This document shows, piece after piece, positions 12,966 to 24,721 of a stretch of DNA of 64,000 nt. Under the pieces are notes generated by a model. It ran no database searches, was not told the DNA's origin, and worked only from the letters and a program-made list of their open reading frames with translations. Origin of the DNA: Cyanophora paradoxa. Taxonomy: Eukaryota; Glaucocystophyceae; Cyanophorales; Cyanophoraceae. The position numbers and the translations under genes were made by a program. Position 1 is the first letter of the stretch; the number at the start of each line of letters is the position of its first letter. The stretch lies in the NCBI GenBank assembly GCA_004431415.1, contig QPMI01000473.1, positions 62,001-126,000 of the forward strand, read 5' to 3'.

Positions 12966-15634
12966 CTATCGGACGGGGAGGAAGCTCAGGGACGCGCGGC
13001 CGGCGCCGGCGTAGAGCGCAAATGCGAGGGCGGCGGCCGCGGCGGCGAGGAGGAGGGCCCCCAGCCCGAGGGCCGCCTTGGAGGGCCCCTTGTCCCAGCC
13101 CGCCATCCGCAGCACGGCGTCGGGGGCGCCGGCCCAGGCGCCCGGGCCCCGCAGGCGGAAGTGGACGGGGCTCGCCGGGCCCACGAGGGTGGCGAGGGCC
13201 ACCCGCGGGCTCCGCAGCCACACGAGCGGGTTGGAGAGGCGCGGCCGGCAGCCCACCAGCCCCGCGATCTCCTCCATGTAATCTGGGGACCGGGACGCCC
13301 TCGCTCGCTTGTACCCTCCTCGAAGGCGGTGGGGGGTACGCGCGCGGACCGAGGTAGTCGACCTGGACGGTGTGGCGGGGGCTCGGCTTGTAGCGGGCCC
13401 GCACGGCGGCCTCGCGCCGCTCGACGTCCCGCGCCATCTCCTCCCGCGGGGGCAGCCGGCAGAGCCCCTTCAGCAGCCTCGCGAACCACCGCTGCGCCGG
13501 GTGAGCCTGAGCCCCGCCCGGGCCCCGGGAGGGAGCCGGGTACCGCCTGAATCTCGGAGATGGGCATGATGGCCCCCAGGGGCTGCCGGCGGCTTGTTCA
13601 GGGGGTACGAGTGCTGAACGGGGTACGGGGGCGAAAACCTGGACAAGGCCGATGAAGGCCAGCGTGGGGGGGCCCTCGAGGGGTAGCATGTGCCTGGCGC
13701 GCCGCTCGCACCGTGCGCGGCGGGCGGGGAGGGGGGGAGGGGGGGGGCGAAGGGGGGGTACACCGCACTTGTAGAGCCGGACCGAGTTCGAGGGCCCGAT
13801 GCCGACGGAGAGCGGGTTGCCCCCCGGCCGGTTCTTGACGAACGGGACCTCGATCTCGTACCCCTGCGGCGCGCGATCGCGACGAGGTGAGGGGTACAGA
13901 CGAAGGCCGGGAGGTGGGGTGCCGCACCGTGCAGTAGATGATGGCGTCGGCCTTGACGCGCGTGCCTGCGCGCCGCGGTCGCGCCTCGGGCGCGGAGGGG
14001 CGGCCCCGCAGGCGCGCGCACCATCGGCGAAGGAGACGGCGTCGGGGTGGAGCTCGGCCACGTCGGGCCGCACCGCGATCGTCCCCGTCCCGATCCGCCC
14101 CAGCAGCTCCGAGTGGATCGTCGGGTGCGCCTGCGGCCGGTCGAGCGCCGGCGCGGGAGGCGTGGGAGGAGGCGGGGCGGGGCGCGCGCGCCTGGAAGAT
14201 GCGGTGCTTGGGCCGCAGGCCAAAGTCCTTCACCGAGCCGTGCGTGAGGCTGCGGGCGGGCGGGTCCGGGCCGGAGGCTCAGCGGCGCGGCGCGCGAGGC
14301 GGCGATGGAGGGGCGACGGGCGCGCCTGATCGCCTTCTCCATGAAGAGGGTTCGAACCCAGAGGGGGCAGATCGTGCTCACGAGGCGGCTGCGGGGCAGA
14401 TCCGTCTCCATCTCTCTACCGGACGGGCGGGGCGGAGGGGCGGATCGCACCTAAGCATGTGGTCGAAGGGGGTGTTGAGGAGGTAGCGGGGGAAGACCCA
14501 CGTCCCCGAGCGGGTCGAGAGCTCCACCTGCCTGCGTTTAAGGGGCCGGCGGGAGGCGGGCGCGCTGCGCAGGGGCCCGCCTGCGCGGCCGCCCGGCTCA
14601 GCTCCACGGCGATGTCGGCGCCTGCGGGGCGCGTGAGGGGGGCGGCGTTTCGGGGCCGTGCGCGCGGCCGCGGCGCGCACCGGAGTTGCCGATGCCGACG
14701 ACGACGACGCGCTTCCCGCGGTACGGCAGGTCGTCCTTGTACGCGTGGCTGCGCCCCGGGCGCGCGCGCGGCCGGTCAGCGCGTGCGCGGGGCGGGCGGC
14801 CGGGCGGCCCGCCGGCTCGCCCGCCGGCTCACCTGTGGACTTGGACGCCCTTGAAGGTGTCGGCCCCGGGGAAGGCCGGCGTCCGCGGCTTCCAGTGGTG
14901 GCCCGTGCAGACCATCACCGCGTCAAAGAGCTGCCGGCGGGGACGGAGGAAGGCGTTGACAGGGGTGGCGCGCCGCGGGGAGGGCCGAGGGGCGGCGCGC
15001 CTCCTCAGCGGCGGCGGAGGCGCCCGTGCCGCTCTCGTCGTGCGTGCTCTCCCAGCGGATGCGCCAGCGCCCGCCGGGCCCCCCCGCCGACTCCGGGCGC
15101 TCCTCCCCCACGCGCTCGGGCTCCACGGAGACGATGCGGCAGCCGAAGCGGACGTACTGCAGCAGCTTGAAGTGCTCCGCGTAGTCCTCGAGGTACCTGC
15201 GCCCGTTCCGTTCGGCGCCCGCGGACGGAGCTCAAAGCGGAGCGCTCGGTCGCACTGCAGCACGAGGCGGTGCGGCAGGAAGGTCGGATACGACTCCGGC
15301 ATGGGGAAGTCGGAGAAGCACATCATCTCCTTGGACGTGTTGATGACTGCGGGTGCGCGTGACGCGGACGGCCGCGCGGCGCCGGCGGGCGCAGGAGACG
15401 CGCACCCGTCGTCCGCATGATGGAGCTGTGGCTCTCCTCCTCCGTGAAGCGCCAAAGGCCGCCGATCTGGCGGCTTTGCTCGAAGACGACGGGCGTGAGG
15501 CCTGCGCGTGCTTGAGGCCGACGGGCGCCGCGTACGCGGTACGACGCGGCGTGGGGCGAGGGCGGACCTTCATCTGCGCAGCACTTTGCCGCGGTTAGGC
15601 CGCTCACGCCCGCGCCGATGACGGCGATGCGCAT
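12966..15634 (-). CDS. Flavin-containing monooxygenase with C-terminal membrane anchor
   Basis: FAD/NADPH-dependent monooxygenase that oxygenates soft nucleophiles (N, S), probably ER-bound. The ATG at 15632-15634 gives [13 protein letters not shown], the FAD-binding GxGxxG motif. The next exon supplies [15 protein letters not shown]. The class signature F-x-G-x3-H-x3-Y is present as FKGVQVHSHAY, formed across an intron (exon end near 14834, next exon starting near 14750). The NADPH motif GIGNSG follows about 14695. Later exons hold [31 protein letters not shown] and a C-terminal segment [20 protein letters not shown], just before the TAG at 12966, like the membrane tail of animal FMOs. The start is chosen because a TTG four codons upstream is less likely. 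It converges with the upstream low-complexity gene; 116 bp separate the stops. Confidence 0.85.
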
Positions 15635-16776
15635 CGTCGCCGGCAAGCCAGCGCCTTCTCAATGGGCTCCGCTGCGCTGAACAACGTCGACGCTGTTCCC
15701 GTTAAACGAGGATGTCGCTTCAAAGACTCGCTTGGTCGACGTCGACGGGGATACGCGATTGATTTCGATTCGCCAGCGCCAGACCAGTCGACCGAGCCAG
15801 GATATCGAAAAATGAACCACGAGGAAGGGAAAACGCGAGCGCAGGAGAGGTGCGGGCGTTCGCCAGTTCGAGCTCGAGCACGCGCCGATCAACTTAATTA
15901 AGCTTCGTCGGCGCCGCGCGCGTGCGCGGCGTGCGCCGCAGGGATGAGGCGCTACGGAGCGCCGCGCCGTTTCTTCTCTACCGCGGCGCGCCGATCGGCG
16001 CACTCAGCGAGGACCCCGCCGCCCACTATGAGGGCAGCCTCGAGGACGAGTCGAAGCCACTCTTGAAGCACCTCGCTCGGGACGAGGAAACGTGCGTCGA
16101 CAGCACTCAGGAAGGCGAGGAGGAGGCGCGGCAGCGAAGCGAGGGCGGCGGAGGCGCCGGCAACAAACCCGGCGCGCGCGCGCCCGGCGCACGCGACGCG
16201 CACGCGGACGAGCGCTCCGGATAAACTAGTACGATCGGTGCGCTCCGGCGCCGCCGCACAAGCGCGCGCTTCAACGCTAAGATCAAATTAAACTGAATCG
16301 ACATTGCGCTTCGCGGGGTCGACATCACTAGTACTCCTGGACAGGATCTCGTGGTACTGACATCTTAATGTTATGATGCAGCTGAAGCCGGAGTTTGACG
16401 CCGCGCGCCGGCCGCCGCAGCGGCGCGCCGGATCGGAGGGACCCCAGCCGCAGCCGGGCGGTTAGCTGGCGCGGGATCGGCGGCAGTGCAGCTTGGTCCT
16501 GCGGGAGGCTGCGGCTTCTCAACCGGACCCTGCTGTTGGCGACTTGCAATTGATGTCTTGCGCCAGCCTGGCATTGTCGTTAGCTAATGAAACTAAATCT
16601 TCAATCTATCTACCTGCCTGTGAACGAAATCGAAGGGTCATCTGCTGACGATCTTAACGTTTCTAGGGGCATTCGTATTGCGGGCCAGGTCTCCGCTGAC
16701 AGCAGCTTTTGCCTGCGGCGCGGGCCCCGCACAGAGAGCTCAGCGGGGCGCCGCGCGCGGCGGCGGCAATAGCTGC
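15635..16776. other. Region without a confident gene; possible small membrane ORF on - strand
   Basis: A - strand frame at 15952-16203 reads LPRLLLAFLSAVDARFLV, then RLVLEAALIVGGGVL and a basic tail KKRRGAP with a stop. It looks like a short protein with two hydrophobic helices but has no ATG in frame, so an upstream exon would be needed. The rest (15640-15950 and 16210-16776) shows nothing I can assign. Confidence 0.3.
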
Positions 16777-17313
16777 TTAGATGCGCACCCGGCCCTGCTG
16801 GAACGTCCTGTAGGCCGCCCGCGCCTGAGACTTTAGCTCCATCCGCGCCGCATCCTCGCCGGTGATCGCCGCCGCCGTCAAACCGCTTCCCTCGCCCTCC
16901 ACAAGCTGTGGGCGGACCGTCGCTCGCTGCCCGGCGCGCCGCGGGGAGCGCAGGCGGCAGCGCTCATCGCGAACCTGGCCGTCTTTGAAAACGTAGGTTG
17001 TGCGCCCGAGGCCGTCCGCTCCTGCCTGGCTTCTTGAGCGCGATACCGGCTTGGGAGTCACCATGCGCAGGAACCGGAGGCGCGACTGCGCGTTGTTGAC
17101 AAGCTCCTGAGGTGCGCGGCAAGTTCAGCGGGCGGAGCGCTGCGAGGCTCGGTTCCAGAAGGTGCCCACCTGCACTTTCGCCGGGTCGGTTTCGTGCAGG
17201 TGCTCGCGGAAGCCATTGCGGATCTGCTCTAGCACCGGTCCGGGCGTCGCGTGGAGCTTGCCGCGTGCGATGAACTCCCTGTAGAGCTCCACGACCGACC
17301 TTCGTGCTGCCAT
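16777..17313 (-). CDS. LYR-motif protein (Complex1_LYR family)
   Basis: Two exons. Exon 1 (17313-17170) encodes 48 codons starting MAARRSVVELYREFIARGK; the LYR tripeptide sits at residues 10-12, as is typical. It is followed by the Arg/Phe pattern IRNGFREH. An intron of 63 nt (17169-17107, GT...CTCAG) joins in frame to ELVNNAQSRLRFLRMVTPK, a second helix expected in this family. The C-terminal part (to the TAA at 16777) is basic and not recognisable. LYR proteins are small mitochondrial factors for Fe-S cluster delivery or respiratory complex assembly. Which LYRM member this is cannot be said. The whole protein is about 158 residues. Its start codon lies 33 bp from that of the next gene, in opposite orientation. 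Confidence 0.7.
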
Positions 17314-17346
17314 TTGAGATTGTACCCGTCCCAAGCATTTCTCTCG
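17314..17346. promoter_or_regulatory. Very short divergent intergenic region
   Basis: Only 33 bp separate the start codons of the LYR gene (-) and the coiled-coil gene (+). If both ATGs are right, promoter elements must lie inside the 5' coding regions, or the two genes share a core bidirectional promoter. No TATA box is visible. Confidence 0.45.
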
Positions 17347-17809
17347 ATGACGTCTCCGTCGTCTCCTTCCTCTCCGGGCTCCCCGGGGCACTCGCACAGC
17401 GCAGCCACCGCGAACCTCAGCCGCGCGCGGGAGGAGACGGCAAATCTGGCGCGTGAGGCAGTCGTGGCCCTCGGCCAGGTCGCCCGCCTCGCATCGACAG
17501 GTTCGCGCGCCTGCTTAGACGAGCTCGATGCCCCGCCTGTTGCGGCCCCGAAAGACTGGAGAAAGCAGCGACTCTACCTGACGCACCTCCGCTGCGCAAG
17601 CAGAGACGATGGGGCCAGTGTACGCTGCTTCGAAGAACTTTGCGGGGTCGGCCGACGCTCGCCTCGACACGCTCGCCGCGCAGTGGCGCCAGATGTCTTA
17701 CATGCTCCAAGACAGTTCGGCGCATTTCGAGGCAGCGCAAGCGCAGCTCGAGCAAATCCCGCGGGTCAACGCGCAGCTGAAGGCCGTGCTCGACGAGCTC
17801 GAGGGCTGA
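17347..17809 (+). CDS. Small coiled-coil protein, BORCS7-like
   Basis: Exon 1 (17347-17500) starts MTSPSSPSSPGSPGHSHS and continues with a helix LAREAVVALGQVARLAS. A 103-nt intron (17501-17603, GTTCGC...AGCAG) joins in phase to ETMGPVYAASKNFAGSADAR. The protein ends in a long amphipathic helix with a TGA at 17807-17809. Total about 119 residues. The heptad layout, the AASKNF-like junction (compare AARNM in BORCS7) and the length resemble subunit 7 of BORC, which positions lysosomes. This assignment rests on memory of the family pattern and is tentative. Another small coiled-coil complex subunit is possible. Confidence 0.5.
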
Positions 17810-18377
17810 ACGGGGACACCGCGTCGCGCCATCCTTCTGCTTCAGCTTAAGCTTGCAGTTGTCAGCATCGGAGGCACGAACGCTTCCAGCATTCCAGCGT
17901 TCATTCGAATTCTTCCTCCTCTCTTCTACGCTCGGTGGCTTAGCTATAGCAAAGGCGACCGCTGCGCGTGCCGGAGGGCCCCGATCATCGGATGCCATGC
18001 CGCGTGGACGCGACGGGGGCTCAGCTGCAGCGTCCAGCTTCAATCTTCTAGCCGTCTGGCTCCTAGGCCTCCAGCTCTCGGCCGCTGGTCCAGCCGGCGC
18101 CAGCAATCCGCCCGTCGGTCGGCTTGGGGTCGCAATTTTGCGTCCTAGTTAACGTTTGGCGGCGAGCCAACAGGCCCAAGATCAGCACTGCTTTCATCCG
18201 CGGGCCGCGGCTGGCACTGCTTTCATCCGCGAATTCCCGCCGGCGCTCATTAATATTCGAACGTCGCTTAGGTTCGAATTCACGCGAAAGTCTCCTGCAG
18301 TCTTTCATATGTTTGTTACGTATACTGTAGGATTGCTTTTTTAGCCGATGTTTTAAATTGCCGTATATTGCCGAAGA
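17810..18377. other. Intergenic
   Basis: No gene seen. A 19-bp direct repeat (GGCACTGCTTTCATCCGCG type) occurs twice near 18184-18235. Confidence 0.5.
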
Positions 18378-18540
18378 GGCCCTCGCGGCCTGCTCGCAGC
18401 GAGCATGGCGGCCTGCTGGCCCCTGCGCCTCAGCGGTTGTGAGCCGCCTGCAGCATCCGCCTGATCGACGCAGCGTCCCTCTGCAGTGTCGCTCCAGATC
18501 TAGATCTAGAGTTGCTGCAGCGAGTAATGGCCTCATGATC
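18378..18540 (+). pseudogene. Diverged partial copy of SP-RING gene exon 1
   Basis: The segment is clearly related to 24696-24865. Shared stretches include GCCTGCTCGCAGCGAGCATG, GGTTGTGA(A/G)CC(A/G)CCTGCAG and CTGCAGTGTCGCTCCAG. Relative to the 24.7-kb copy it lacks about 30 bp after the ATGGCGGCCTGCTGG block, has small indels, and has an inserted ATCTAGATCTAG-like block before the AGTTGCTG word. The frame is broken and no other SP-RING exons follow. It reads as a truncated duplicate of the first exon and upstream sequence. Confidence 0.6.
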
Positions 18541-18861
18541 AGGCTAGCGCTGCCCCCAGGGAGCCAGCGCTAGCGCTAGCAGCGGGGGCACGAGCTCAGG
18601 AGCACCCGATGATCATAATCAGCAGCCGCTGAGCATCGGCACGACGAGCCTCGAGCCCGGACTCTGGGAGCGAAGGAGTCCAGGGATCGGGCGCGATCGG
18701 CCAGCAGCCGCGGGCCGGAGGATACGCCTTTTGAAAACAAAAAGAGGGCGCCCTCGAAACATACCACTGCAGCTGGGACAGTTATGCTGTGGGCTTGAGG
18801 AAGGCAGCGACCGAGTAGACAGCAAGGCTGGTTAAATTCTATCCTTCTCATCCTTCTTCTT
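18541..18861. other. Intergenic, nothing recognised
   Basis: Contains a short GCTAGCGCTAGC-type palindrome near 18543-18578. No exon or RNA gene was recognised. It is probably the 3' flank of the next gene on the - strand. Confidence 0.4.
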
Positions 18862-21800
18862 CTAGATCTCCTGTTCGTAATCAAGGCCCAGGAGATCCAG
18901 AAGGCTGGGCGACGTCCTCATGCCTTCCGTCCCGTCTAGATCTGTGCCGCTCGGAAGAGGCGTTGCATCCGGGCCCGCGCTCGGCGCCCGCAGCTCCTTC
19001 AGCGCCGCGCGGATGCGACGGCAGCGGGGGTGCTCGGGGGGGAAGACGTCGGGCATGACCTCGGCGGCCGCCGCCGCCCGCGCGAAGCAGAGCGCCGCCT
19101 GCCGCCGCTGGCCCGAGCGCGCGTACAGCTCCGCCAGCGCGCAGACCTGCGGGGCATTTCGACAGGGGCGGGGGTACACGCAGCGCGGGCGGGCGGAGTA
19201 GCACCATGTGGAAGACGGTAATGGAGCGAGACGAACGCGTGAAGATGGCGGCGCAAAGCTGCCGAAGTACAGTAAAAAGAAAGAAAGGAAGAACGAATGC
19301 GACGCTGAAATATATACCAGATTCAAGCGAAAGATGCTGATGTAGGTGGCGAACGAGGCTAAACGCCCGAAGCCGCGATGCATCCCTGTCATACTGTACG
19401 GGCAACACTTCAGTATACGGGAAACGGAGCCCGAGAAGAGATTTGGCATGGAGTGGAAGCCGCGTACATGTCCTGCGCCGGCGCCGGAAGGGTCAGCTCA
19501 AGATGGGACCGGTCAGGGAAGAGGTGGATCGGGCGCACCAAGAAGGCTCTAGGAGAAATGGGTGGGAAGAACGGTCTCACGATTAATGAAAGCTGCAGCG
19601 GAAGGCACGAGGCGGGGTCGGGTGGGAAGGCACGAGGCGGGGTCGGGAGCGGAGTCGACGAGGTTGAGGCAGTCCCGCCACATCATGATTCCCTCGTAAA
19701 GCCGGCCTGCAGCCCACTGTGAGGCGCGCGCGCGGCGGCGGCGCAGGGCGCCTCGTGATCAGCGCACCGGCGCGGATCGCTGCGAAGCCGCCCTGGCCGA
19801 GCGCTGCAATCTCCACGCCCACCTCCGCCCTGGAGGTGCCGTCGACGTCGTCAGTGCCATTGCGTCTGCTCAGTTCGGGCGAGGAGCACCGCTCTTCGCG
19901 CGGGAGGCGGCGGGCGATCTCGAAGACGCGCGCGAAGTGCTGCCGCGCCTCGTCCAGCTGCGCACCGACCATCGCCATCCGCCCTGCAACCGGACGCGCG
20001 CGTCACGAGCTCTACGATCGGCTGCCTTATAATAAGGGGACCAGGTACCGAGTGCGAAGCGGGCCCGGGCCTCAAACACGGCGTCGTCATCCGTCTCTGT
20101 GAACCTGCGTGCCACGCTCCCTCAGGCGCAGGAGAGCGCGAAGTTGTGGCAGGACCGCAGCACCAATACATGCTGCGTGACGCGGCAAGCGTGTGAGGGG
20201 CAGTGCTGCAAGGCTTTCCGACAGACAAACAAAAGCGCACCGCTCGGCGAGCTCAAAGGCCATAGTGTCGTTCACTGTGAGAACGTCAATGCGTGGGCGG
20301 AGGTGTGCAGTCGGCTTAAGAGAACGGCGGCCGCACTGTGCGACTCGTGAAGGAGCAGGATGATCCTGGCCTCCAGCCGGGAAGGAGAGAGGCCGGCCTC
20401 TTGCGCCAACGACCACGCCTGCGCTCGCCAATCAATTGCAATTATACCCGCTGCGCAACCGGGGGAGACCGAAGTGGGAGAGTACCTCGAACTGCGACGA
20501 AAGGCGTCAGAAAAGGCGAAACGAGGCCAGGCGGAGGGAGAGGGCACAAAGAGCGGAATGGCCCCCTGCAGGTCAACCTCCTGCACCGGCGGTTAGATAA
20601 GAGACGGCCAACGACAAAGCCAAAGATGGACGAGGGCGTGCTGGTCGCCGATGGCGGCGAGGACTTCGGCGAGCATCGCGCGGCCGCCCGGCCGCCCCTC
20701 CGCCCGCTCCGCCGTCCGCCGCGCCAAGCCCAGCATCTGCCGCATGCGCAGGGTCGGGCGGTGCGAGGAAGGGCAAAGGAACGGGGGCACGTGGAGGGCG
20801 TCTGCGAAGGGGAGGAGGAAGAGGTCGCAGGGGGCGGCCCGCAGCGACGGCCGCAACGCCTCCACCACGTCCAGCGTCTGCGGCCCGGCCACGTGTCGGC
20901 AAGCACAAAGCAGACGGAGCTCGAGCGGAGCGCGAGCGTACGCGGCGGCAGTCGCCGAGGGCCTCGTCCGCGTCGGCATCGGCCCAGGAACGCAAACGGA
21001 GGCGTTCCATCGCTCTACGCGGAATTTCCGAGTGACAAGGGGCAGATCGGCTGGCGGCGAATTCGCGCACGGCTTGACCACTGCCGCCTTTAGCGCAGAG
21101 ACGGCTGAGAGGGCCTGCATGCGGCGTTCAAGAGGGGAAGGCGGCCCGGCACGCGAAAATGGAAGGAGCGGACGATTCTGAGGGAGCCCGTGGCCGTGCG
21201 GGTCTTGGAGAGGAGTAGGCGGAGCCGCACGCGGCCCGAGCGGGTGGAGACGAGGCTGGAGGCGACCGCCGGGCCACAGCAGATGTACCTGACGGCACCG
21301 TTAGAAGCCTCCGAGCAGAGGTATATAGCTGGCGCCAACGGACCTCGCCGCCTCTTCCAAAGCGCGCTCTCGCTCGCGGCCAGGCACCAGCTTGTCGGCG
21401 GCCGAGAAGGCCTGCGGGAAACGGAGATGGTAAGGGGGACGGGGTCGGACATCACCGCAAGCTCACTGCTTCAATGCGCGCGAAGAGCAGGCTCTCTTCC
21501 GTTAGGCTCTGCGGAAGGGCGTTGGGCAAACCCCCGATTCTCGAACAGGGGACGCGAGCTCACGGAAGCGTCCCGGGGGGGCGTCAGCGGCTCTGGCAGC
21601 CGCACGGCCGGCGGGTCCGTCGCCTGTGGGGGTACGTATTTTTAGCAGAGGAAAGGCGGCGCGGGGTGCGGCCGCGGGGCACGGGCCTCGACGCAGAAGA
21701 GGGGCCGGCGGCGCGGGGGCGGCGCGGGCCCGTCGGGGCCCTCGGGGATCCCGTCCACCTCCGCTATGAACGCCTCCTGCGCCGCATCAGAGCCGTACCC

Positions 21801-23006
21801 CCTTCGGAGGGGTACGCGGACGAGGGACTCGAGGGCGGCGATGGTGGGGGAGCGCCCGCCGTCGATGAGGGAGCGGCGCGCGATCTCCGCCCGCGTCAGC
21901 TGCAGCGCCGTCGCCACCGAATGCATCGTCCCTGCGCCGAGCTGGGACGTGAGGGCGAAAGGGGTGCGCGCGCAAGGACTGCGGACCTTCGCTCATCTGC
22001 ATGGCGGCTGCGCGGGCGTGGCGGTCGTCAAGCAGGAGCCATCAAATGCTTTGTTGAAAGCTGGCACCTGGGTGGGCACCGACGTCGGGAACCAGCGCCG
22101 GCTCCACCTGAGAGCGGGTCAGGGGGTACGGCGCGGCGCGACTCCAGGGGGCACGTGCACCTTGTCGAGGTGGACGGCGGCGAGGTCGGCGGCCAGGGCG
22201 AGCGCCTGCTCCGCCTCCCCTTCGCTCTCCTGCTCCTCCGGATCCGGCGGGTTTGGTGGGACCGAAAGCGGGGCCGGCGCCGGTTCCAGAGGCGGCGCTG
22301 GCGGGGCAGGGGCCGCATGCGCAGGGAGCGGGGGATTGGGAGGTGCGATCGTGCACGTGCACGTGCACCTGCACGGAGTGGGCGGCGGGGCAGCAGCAAG
22401 CGATTGCGGAGACGAAGCGGGATACGGGATGGGGATTTTCGGAAAGGGGAGAGGGGGGAAGGCAGCGGCGGGCGGCGCGTCGGCGGTGGGCGGCTCGCGG
22501 CGGTCGAGCACGTCGAGCGCCGCCGCCGCGAAGGCGCGCGAGTCGATCTCGTGCGGCGGGCTCGTGTCTGCAGGAGCAAAGGCGCCATCGGCCTGCGCAT
22601 GCGCGGGCATCGCCATCGTCCGGTGCCGCTTCGTTCGGTGCAGCAGCTGCTCCGGGTCCGTCGTCATGTGAACATGCGGCTGCGCATGCATATGCTGATC
22701 ATGATCCGCGGTCGGCGCCGTCGACGACCCCGAAGGAAGGCGGGTGTGCTGGCCATGGAGGATCTCGGAGGCTGGCTCCCCATGTGTATACGCAGCCGCC
22801 GCCGCAGGCCAGTTGAATCCGGAGCCACGTGCACCTATAGCTATAGCTAGGCCTAGGCCTGCAGCTGGCGCTGCTGCCGGAAGCCAGCTCGGGGCCGGGC
22901 GGCGGCCGCCGCAGTCGCGGGCTGCTGGAGCCGATGCTGGTGCTTCAGGATTCATGCGCTCTAGATCTCTTGAGCTCGGACGAACGTCCTGCTCAGTGCT
23001 GGCCAT
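18862..23006 (-). CDS. Multi-exon protein with helical (TPR-like) repeats, unknown
   Basis: The ATG at 23004-23006 starts MASTEQDVRPSSRDLERMNP. A long first exon (to about 22130) is disordered and His/Pro-rich. Next come exons with ALQLTRAEIARRSLIDGG (about 21830-21925) and EAFIAEVDGIPEGPDG (about 21725-21780). Then there are helical exons: AFSAADKLVPGRERERALEE (about 21380), RMRQMLGLARRTAERAEG (about 20720), AWSLAQEAGLSPSRLEARI (about 20390), VGAQLDEARQHFARVFEIAR (about 19950). The last is VCALAELYARSGQRRQAALC (about 19120), ending DLLGLDYEQEI and a stop at 18862. The Leu/Ala/Tyr spacing of the later exons fits TPR-like helix pairs. It could be two adjacent genes. I do not recognise the family. 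Confidence 0.45.
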
Positions 23007-23781
23007 TATGGGCCGCCGTGCGTGCGCGCACCACCGTGGCCCGGTGGCACCGTGGCACAGGCCGTAGCACCCAGTCCAGCTGCATGCAGTCTGATGATGC
23101 AGATATCGATCCTAGATCTGCACGGAGCCGCTCCGCACCGCGTACCCCCGGCGCAGTCCGCGGCCGCGGGCTGGCCGCGGCCGCAGTGCCGCCGCACCCG
23201 ACGCCACCGGGTACCCGTTCGACCGGAAACGGTTCGAACCCAGGGCGGCGAATTCGAAGCATGCGCATGAATGACGAATGCGCATATGCATTGCGCAGCC
23301 CCGCAGAACCTCCGGGATCCCGCCGGGCTCCGGCCCGCCGCCGGGCGCCTCCCCGCCGAGTCCCCGGCGACTCCCCGGCGAGAGTCCCCGCCGACTCCCC
23401 GCGGCCGGGCCCGGCCGCGCGGGCCCGCGGCCGGCCGGGCCCGGCGCCTCCCGCATGCCGCAGACGGCCCGCAGTGCGCAGCGGCCGCACTGCGGCGCGG
23501 CAGCCTCCCGGCCTGAGGGCGGCCTCCCGCGCGCAGCGCTGAGCGCCCGCCCGGGTTCAACGGTTGTTCATGATTAAGACTTCAAGCCTGAGCTCAAGTT
23601 CCCGGCTCCGGCCCAGCTGCAGCTGCAGCACTAGCCACTGTAGTCTGTAGTAGCCAGCTAGCGCTGCAGTCGGAGACTCGGAGGCTCGGAGGAGTCGGAG
23701 CGGAGCCAGAGACTCCGGGAAACTTTAAATTACTAGTACTAGTAACTTGTAAAACGTGATGCCAGCCTTTGCCAGGAAAAC
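23007..23781. other. Intergenic, GC-rich
   Basis: Upstream flank of the - strand gene. It contains a CCGGCGAGTCCCCGGCGACTCC-type short tandem motif (23340-23400) and CTAG palindromes (23630-23745). No gene was recognised. The last 13 bp (23769-23781) are the left target-site duplication of the SINE. Confidence 0.4.
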
Positions 23782-23992
23782 CCGCTCATAGCGGTGTGGT
23801 TATCATACACGCTTTTCATTTCATGCCTTCCGTGTTCGAATCGCCCTGCGATGAGAATCACGCCTTCGGATCCCGCCCGTTCCCCATAATTTCGTTCGAT
23901 CATGCCCCACCTTGCCTGTAATACCCTGTATACGCCCCCACAGTGCTGGAGTAGACTAGAGGCTGTGGCCGGTAATTCACCAAAAAAAAAAA
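23782..23992 (+). mobile_element. tRNA-derived SINE, copy 1, with 13-bp target-site duplication
   Basis: The head has a pol III A-box-like word TAGCGGTGTGG (23789-23799) and a B-box-like word GTGTTCGAATC (23832-23842). A tRNA-unrelated body follows and an A-tail ends the element. The direct repeat TTGCCAGGAAAAC flanks it exactly, at 23769-23781 and 23993-24005, which is the hallmark of target-primed retroposition. The second copy at 39774-39973 is nearly identical, but copy 1 carries about 10 extra bases near 23912. The tRNA-like head has pairing acceptor ends (CTCATAG with CGATGAG) but no convincing anticodon stem. Confidence 0.8.
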
Positions 23993-24005
23993 TTGCCAGG
24001 AAAAC

Positions 24006-24721
24006 TCTATAATGTACTACTAGCAGTAGTAATGCCACTTTATTTATGCCGGCGCCAGTGTACGCACTGTACGGTGCCCGCGGCCACGGTGTACCGGTAC
24101 CGCACTATAGCTACGAATCTACAACTCTAGCCTACGAGGCCGCGTCGAGGCAACCCCGGCAACCCCGGCCCGCGTTGTGCTCGTGCTTGATCGCGATGCC
24201 CCGCGCGCGTGCAATATATATAGTTGGGCATCATGCGCATGCGCACTATATATATATAGCTAGCGCTAGCTCACGCTCGCGCGGTGGAGACAGCGGCTGC
24301 GGACCGGGCCGGGCTGCGCATATGCATATGCATGCATATGCATATGCATGCATATGCAGCGCTAGCGCTACAGGCTACGTATACTAGTACTAGGGCCGGG
24401 CTGACTAATTGCAATTGTACATGTGAAGCTGCGCATGCGGGGTGCATGCGCACGTACGCGTGGGCGGCGAAATCGCGTGCCCGAATTCGAAGTGCATGCG
24501 CATTGAGAGAGTCGTGCGTGTACGTATACGCTGGATCGCCCGGCCCGCGGCCGCGCGCGCGCGTCCGACGGTCGACGCGCGCCGGCGCCGGCCGGGCCTC
24601 GCCCTGGAACTTCGGAAGCTTAAGGGGGTACCCCTTCGAATTTACGTAAAACCAACGAACCAGGCGCCGGCAGCGAGGAAGGCTAGGCGGCCAAGGCCCT
24701 CGTGGCCTGCTCGCAGCGAGC
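24006..24721. other. Intergenic with ATGCAT-type palindromes
   Basis: A dense palindrome patch at 24319-24370 (TGCATATGCATATGCATGCAT) and TATATATAGCTAGCGCTAGC at 24247-24270. No gene was recognised. Bases 24690-24721 belong to the segment duplicated at 18.4 kb. Confidence 0.4.

Noticed and set aside
12154-14223. 689-codon - strand frame
   Set aside because: Its start overlaps FMO exons in part but it runs through introns and the neighbouring gene in non-coding composition; the FMO exon chain explains the real coding.
15922-16224. 100-codon + strand frame starting with ATG, acidic C-terminus
   Set aside because: Overlaps a more protein-like hydrophobic frame on the - strand and has no domain or splice context; neither was called as a gene.
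23782-23860. Functional tRNA gene
   Set aside because: A-box and B-box words are present, but the anticodon and T stems do not pair and the segment is the head of a SINE with tail and target duplication.
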